Origin: Phytophthora quininea
Lineage: Eukaryota; Oomycota; Peronosporomycetes; Peronosporales; Peronosporaceae
DNA: 34,832 bases
Assembly: GCA_011947345.1 (NCBI GenBank)
Contig: JAAVTG010000183.1
Location: 1-34,832 of the forward strand
Direction: 5' to 3'
Positions 30,670-34,832 of the stretch are shown here, in pieces. The position numbers were made by a program, and so were the translations under genes. The stretch's first letter is position 1; every line of letters begins with the position of its first letter. The notes under the pieces are model-generated. The model searched no databases. It saw nothing but the letters and a program-made list of their open reading frames with translations, and was not told where the DNA came from.

Positions 30670-32029
30670 ATGGCGCTCTGGGCGGCGAGAGAGCGCGCCG
30701 ACAGTTGCGAGGAGCAATGGGACGTAGCCAGCTGGAGCTCGCACTCGGACGGGGAGCAGGACGCGCTCTTTGGCAGTCTCGGGGAGGACGTGGAGCCCCA
30801 ACAGGAACAGGAAGACATGGCGTCGATGACAGTGGACCCGCTGGAGCTGGTGGAGCGATTGTCGTGGGACGAGGCCAGCCAGGACTCGAGTGATGAAGAG
30901 CAGGACGAGTTGCAGCTACCAGGACTGCTACATTCTCAAGTTCAGGACCACAACAGGACGCAGGAAGCGTTGACATTGGTGTCGCCATGCTCGGAACCAT
31001 CGCCCCCAGCCTACTTGTCGCCACTAACTCGAGTTAGTATCTCGTCCCCTATGAGACCCAAAGTATTCTTTCAGGAGAGGCAAGAGAGTGACGAGAGCGA
31101 AGAAGAGGTCAAGACTCTTGGCCCCGAGACGAGCTGGTCCCCGCACACAGACAGCATTTTGTTCACGCCGCCGACCAAGACAGCTGGGAACCCATTCATC
31201 TCCAACCAAGAGCCAGAGAAGGATGAGAAGGGAAACAGGATCCCCACTGCGGCCAAGTTTGTTGCCGCGGGCGCCTCAATGGCGACGACAGAAAGCTCGC
31301 ACATGTTCCGGAGCTGGGTCTGCAGGCATGCCGACGGCATTGTCGTTAGCTACTTTTAAGGCGCGGACGCGTTCGCTGTCGAGAGCGCGGAAGCAGAATC
31401 TGGACGACGATGACGATGGAGACTTCTCCAGCGACGATGAAGGTTACACGCCCGAGCTTCATCGTCGCCGCGGGTCTGATGCGGGGGCTGTTGGAGCCAG
31501 CCACTGGAGGCGTGCGAGGAATACCAGCATCAACTTCGCCAGCCACCGGCTAAGCGTGAACGTCACGATGAGCCCAGCCATGATGTCTAAGACGCTACAG
31601 GACGCAAAGAGGAAGCTCAGTGGCGGTCTTCACTTCGTGCGATCAGGCTCGACCACCTCTACAGTCGCCAGCGACGAGAGCTACCTGGACAGTCCTTACT
31701 GTGACGAGAACAAGAGTGCTCCTGCTGGTCTGGCACTGGAGTGTGGCGATCTTCCTGACAAACAAGTGAGAAGCAATAGCTGCGCTAGTGCCTCCGATGT
31801 TGGCAACAACCAACGCAAAACTCGACAGCAACAACTTCGTGCAGGTGTATTCAAAGCTGCTGGGTATCTCAGTGCTGCATCCACAGAAGCTGCTCGCAAG
31901 CTCAAGTCGCGAACTGGCGGCTTCCATGCGCCGCATCTCCAACGACACAAAGCTGCGGCTAGTGAGACGGAAGAAGAGGAGCTGGAAGGCTCCACTCCGC
32001 CAACCCAAGCAATTTCCGCAGCACCTTAG
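30670..32029 (+). CDS. Unrecognised acidic, serine-rich protein
   Basis: The first frame (30670-31359) is strongly acidic and Ser/Gln-rich (SWSSHSDGEQDALFGSLGEDVE, DEASQDSSDEEQDEL) and ends in a conserved-looking NPFISNQEPEKDEKGNRIPTAAKF. A second frame, open from before 31350 to 32029, holds DDDDDGDFSSDDEGY, then a Ser/Arg-rich middle and KAAGYLSAASTEAARKLKSRTGG near the end. The switch lies between about 31310 and 31345 and needs two added bases, giving about 453 residues; I find no acceptable intron there. No catalytic motif or membrane segment is visible. Acidic, phosphorylatable-looking sequence suggests an intracellular regulator or scaffold, but that is a guess. It converges on BRR2 with only 51 bp between stop codons. 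Confidence 0.5.
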
Positions 32030-32080
32030 ATCCAAGTTAGTTTACGATAAAATGTGAATGTGTTAGCGTTTGACCTCTTC

Positions 32081-34832
32081 TTATTCCTCATCCTCCTCTT
32101 CCTCCTCTTCGTCGGTGCTCTCGGCCTGCACGACTGTGACCTTCACTTCGTTCTCAAGGTCACAGCCAGCGTAGCCATCGCAGATGACGTAGAGCTGGAA
32201 GGAGTGCGCACCGATCTCATCCGGCGCAGCAAACTGCAATGCCACATTTGCTCGAGCACTCGCGAAAGGCACGCGCTTGATGCTCAGCAACGCATTCTTC
32301 TTGGCATCTCCTAACACTACCCACCAGTTCTCCGCCTTCTTCACTGGGTAATGGCACGCGTTTACGAGACCAAGCTCCTTGGACTCGTCCGGTTCTTCGT
32401 CTTCATCCTCCTCGTCAGCGCCTTCACGCTCTAACTGGACCTTCACACTAACAGTAGAGCCCTGCGGAAGGTTCTTACCGTCCTGCATGACCTTAGTCTG
32501 CACAGTGACGTCCGGGAAGGCATTGCAGAACTTGGCCACGGCTGACATTTTCGAAGTGTCGAGGGGTAGCAGCTCCTGACGAGCATCATCCTCCATACTG
32601 AGAATGTCTACCGGCGTCTCGACCTCTTCCTCCAGGTCCATCTTTGACAATTTCTCAAGCATATCTGGGGTGAAGAATGGGATCTGTAGCAGTGGGGAAT
32701 CGCTGCTCCACTGCGCTTGCACTACCATCTGCGCAAGATCCATCGCCGCCAACGCAGGCTTTAGCCACCCGTTGGAACTGATCACGTCCACCATGGCATG
32801 CAGAAGGCGAACCGCATGCCGTAGAATGTAGTCAAGGTCCTGACGTAACGCTGGGCTCAAGCGGTCGTGTTGCTTGCTAAAGTGAACCTGCAACAGCACG
32901 TTTGTCTTGACGTGTGCTTGGCCGTAGTCTCCTCCAGCCGCCACTGGGAATTTGAGATGTTTCGCTAGCGACTCTAGCTTCTTGTCTTCGCCGTATCGGC
33001 TAGGCAAGTCACTAAACTCGGTAGCGGACGACAAGATTGTGAGCAACGCGCGCACCTTCGAGTCCGCCTTGAGACTGCAAGCAAACAGCTCGATCGTTGT
33101 GTACTTGATGTAGTAGTACGCAGCGATCATGCCAAGATTCAGCGGAACCAGACGCTCCTCGCCCTCATTCTCTTCGTCCTCCTCTTCTTCGACGACCTGG
33201 ATACATCGCGATTCCTCTAATGCGTTAACAGTAGTCTCTACCAATTCAGACAAATGGTCTGACAAGTGCACATTGGTAGCGCCCTGTAAGTTGTAGTAGT
33301 TTGGATTCTTCATGAACCGACGGTACATGAAGGTCCACGTAAGGTAGTCCACCGCGTCTTGTTTGCTTTCGATTGTCTTTGTCACAATCTCAGCATTAAT
33401 GTGGTCGCTTAAGAAATGTTCGAGCTGCGACTCCAACGGCAGTGGGTCGTATAGGAACTTGGCGTAGAACTTTTCTTAGATGCATGACAGAACAGTACAC
33501 ATTTGACGGAAGGCGAAGCCGTGTGGTTGGCGAACTTGGTCATCTGAAACACGTCAGCCAACTGGTAGTCCACGTAGCGGTGTTCGCGGCCATCATAGAA
33601 CTGCGTGCCCATAATGACTACCATAAACGCGTTAATCTGTGCACTCCGCAGCTCCCAAGCCATCGACTGCGGCACGATCAACACTTGAAGTTTCCCGGTC
33701 GCGAAACGGTTTAGTACGTACTCTCGATTCCGTGTAGCCATCGTATCTGTGCAATAGCCCACGCCATTATCCATAGTGTGTAGTAAAGCCGCATCTTCCA
33801 GAGGCAACTCGACCTTACCCTTCGCAGAACGAGACACAAACTTCTGTGGGTCGTTCTCTGACAAGGCAAACGTAATCAAGTCGATTGCACTGAGTTGAGC
33901 TTGCTTCGCGGAAGGCACAAACACCACCACAGGCTTCTTTTCTGCCTGGTTAGCGATGGTGTTGTACAGTGGCTTTGCCATCGCAAGCATACGGGACGAA
34001 AAGTCATTGATCTCGAAGCCCTGCACGCGAACTTCAAGAGGCTGCGGACGAACGTTCGGGTGGAAGTTAAAGATGCCTTCAGAAGCGCTCGCACCCAGCC
34101 ACTCGCCCACATCACGGGCGTTGGCGATGGAATTGCTCATTGCAATCAAGCGCATCCGCCCGCCTCGTTCGCCGGCGGCTTTCTTTTCTTCTCCATGTCA
34201 GCAGCGATAAAGCGCATTCGTGACATGACAATCTCAATGGTGGGTCCGTACTCTCCGCCACCGACGAAGTGAGCCTCATCTAAAAGCAACAGACGGACGT
34301 TTTGAATACGTTTACGCTGCTTCCAACGACGAGAAAGCACATCCCACTGGGTCGGCGTGGCGATTAGAATGTTTGCACTCGCTAATAAGCGTAAATCAGC
34401 AGTAGAATCACCGGTGAGCTCGACGACGTTCTGTCGCCAGTAGCTCAGCTCGCCAAACTTACCATTCCAGTCGTCGTATTTCTCACGGCAACTGGCTTCT
34501 TTCGAGTCAAATACACAAGCAAGTGCTCACCAAACTCTTCGCTTTTAGGGTCAGGCTGACCCAATGAAAGCAGCGTCTTCATAATTGCAACCTCCGCCAA
34601 GACACCCTTGCCACTTCCAGGTGGCGATCCGATGAACAGATTACTCTCTGATTCCAACAAACGAGGTAGTACTTGAGTCTGGATGGGGTTAAAGCGCTTA
34701 AACCGCCATGGGTTTGACAGTTGACGGGCGTTCGATACCGACTTCAGCATCGCCTCCGCTATCTTCTTCTTGCCACCTGCAAGTTTCAACAAAGTATTGT
34801 TCACAAAGAGCGGTTGGAGATCCAACAACTCT
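32081..34832 (-). CDS. BRR2: BRR2 (SNRNP200) C-terminal helicase cassette and Sec63 domain, partial
   Basis: BRR2 is the U5 snRNP helicase that unwinds U4/U6 during spliceosome activation. The minus strand encodes the second cassette and its Sec63 unit: FNPIQTQVLPRL, a Walker-like GSPPGSGKG (34604-34630), SRRWKQRK, DEAH (34269-34280), FNFHPNVRPQPLEV, KKPVVVFVPS, then the Sec63 part (HINAEIVTKTIESKQDAVDY, NPNYYNLQG, LNLGMIAAYYYIKYTTIELF, SSNGWLKPALAAMDLAQMV, WWVVLGDAKKN) and an acidic tail. Walker A ends GKG rather than GKT, and the motif VI region reads FQMTKFANHTASPS; the second cassette of BRR2 is known to be a catalytically weak or inactive regulator. Three breaks (34499, T runs 34180-34187, T4 33471-33474) are each repaired by one base, and such a gene should be intact. 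The N-terminal cassette lies to the right of the window. Confidence 0.92.

Overview
The window looks like a repeat-rich piece of an oomycete nuclear genome, most likely Phytophthora or a close relative. The evidence is short introns (59-80 bp) in G/C-ending coding sequence, a chromodomain-bearing Ty3/gypsy element with a very short LTR, a non-LTR retroelement with RNase H, remains of Crypton-like tyrosine recombinases and MULE transposases, and an expanded M96-like coiled-coil gene family. The species call is inference; no rRNA or marker gene is present.

Layout. 1-7185 (minus strand): a LINE-type element running off the left edge, with ORF1 (CCHC knuckle, coiled coil) and ORF2 (endonuclease, reverse transcriptase, zinc finger, RNase H, C-terminal CCH finger). 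8177-9459: three-exon M96-like gene, copy A. 9609-16435: complete Ty3/gypsy chromovirus with identical 147-bp LTRs and a CACAG target duplication, carrying gag, protease, RT-RNase H, integrase, chromodomain and a long antisense ORF at its 3' end. 16441-23900: decayed accessory DNA with a MULE-like pseudogene, small repeats, two recombinase fragments, and a 674-bp solo LTR inside one of them. 24163-25451 and 26237-27530: M96-like copies B and C. 27622-34832: gene-dense host block with an ADIP/SSX2IP-like coiled-coil gene, two unrecognised ORFs, and, convergent on the second, the C-terminal cassette of the spliceosomal helicase BRR2.

History readable from the sequence. Copies A and B share promoter, introns and 3' flank. 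B keeps the uninterrupted site into which the Ty3 element inserted beside A, so duplication came before insertion. The solo LTR sits between two GCGTG copies; reading across the empty site rejoins the recombinase frame.

A window-wide pattern matters for every gene call. About two dozen reading-frame breaks, in host genes (BRR2, ADIP-like, M96 copies B and C) and in both retroelements, are all repaired by adding one or two bases, nearly always to a homopolymer run. None needs a base removed. The simplest reading is under-called homopolymers in the assembly, so the retroelements may be intact and young rather than dead.

The most novel candidate is the antisense ORF of about 301 codons (16193 down to 15289) in the Ty3 element. 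It has strong coding periodicity and a C-terminal leucine-rich coiled coil, overlaps the chromodomain coding region, and starts about 95 bp from the 3' LTR.
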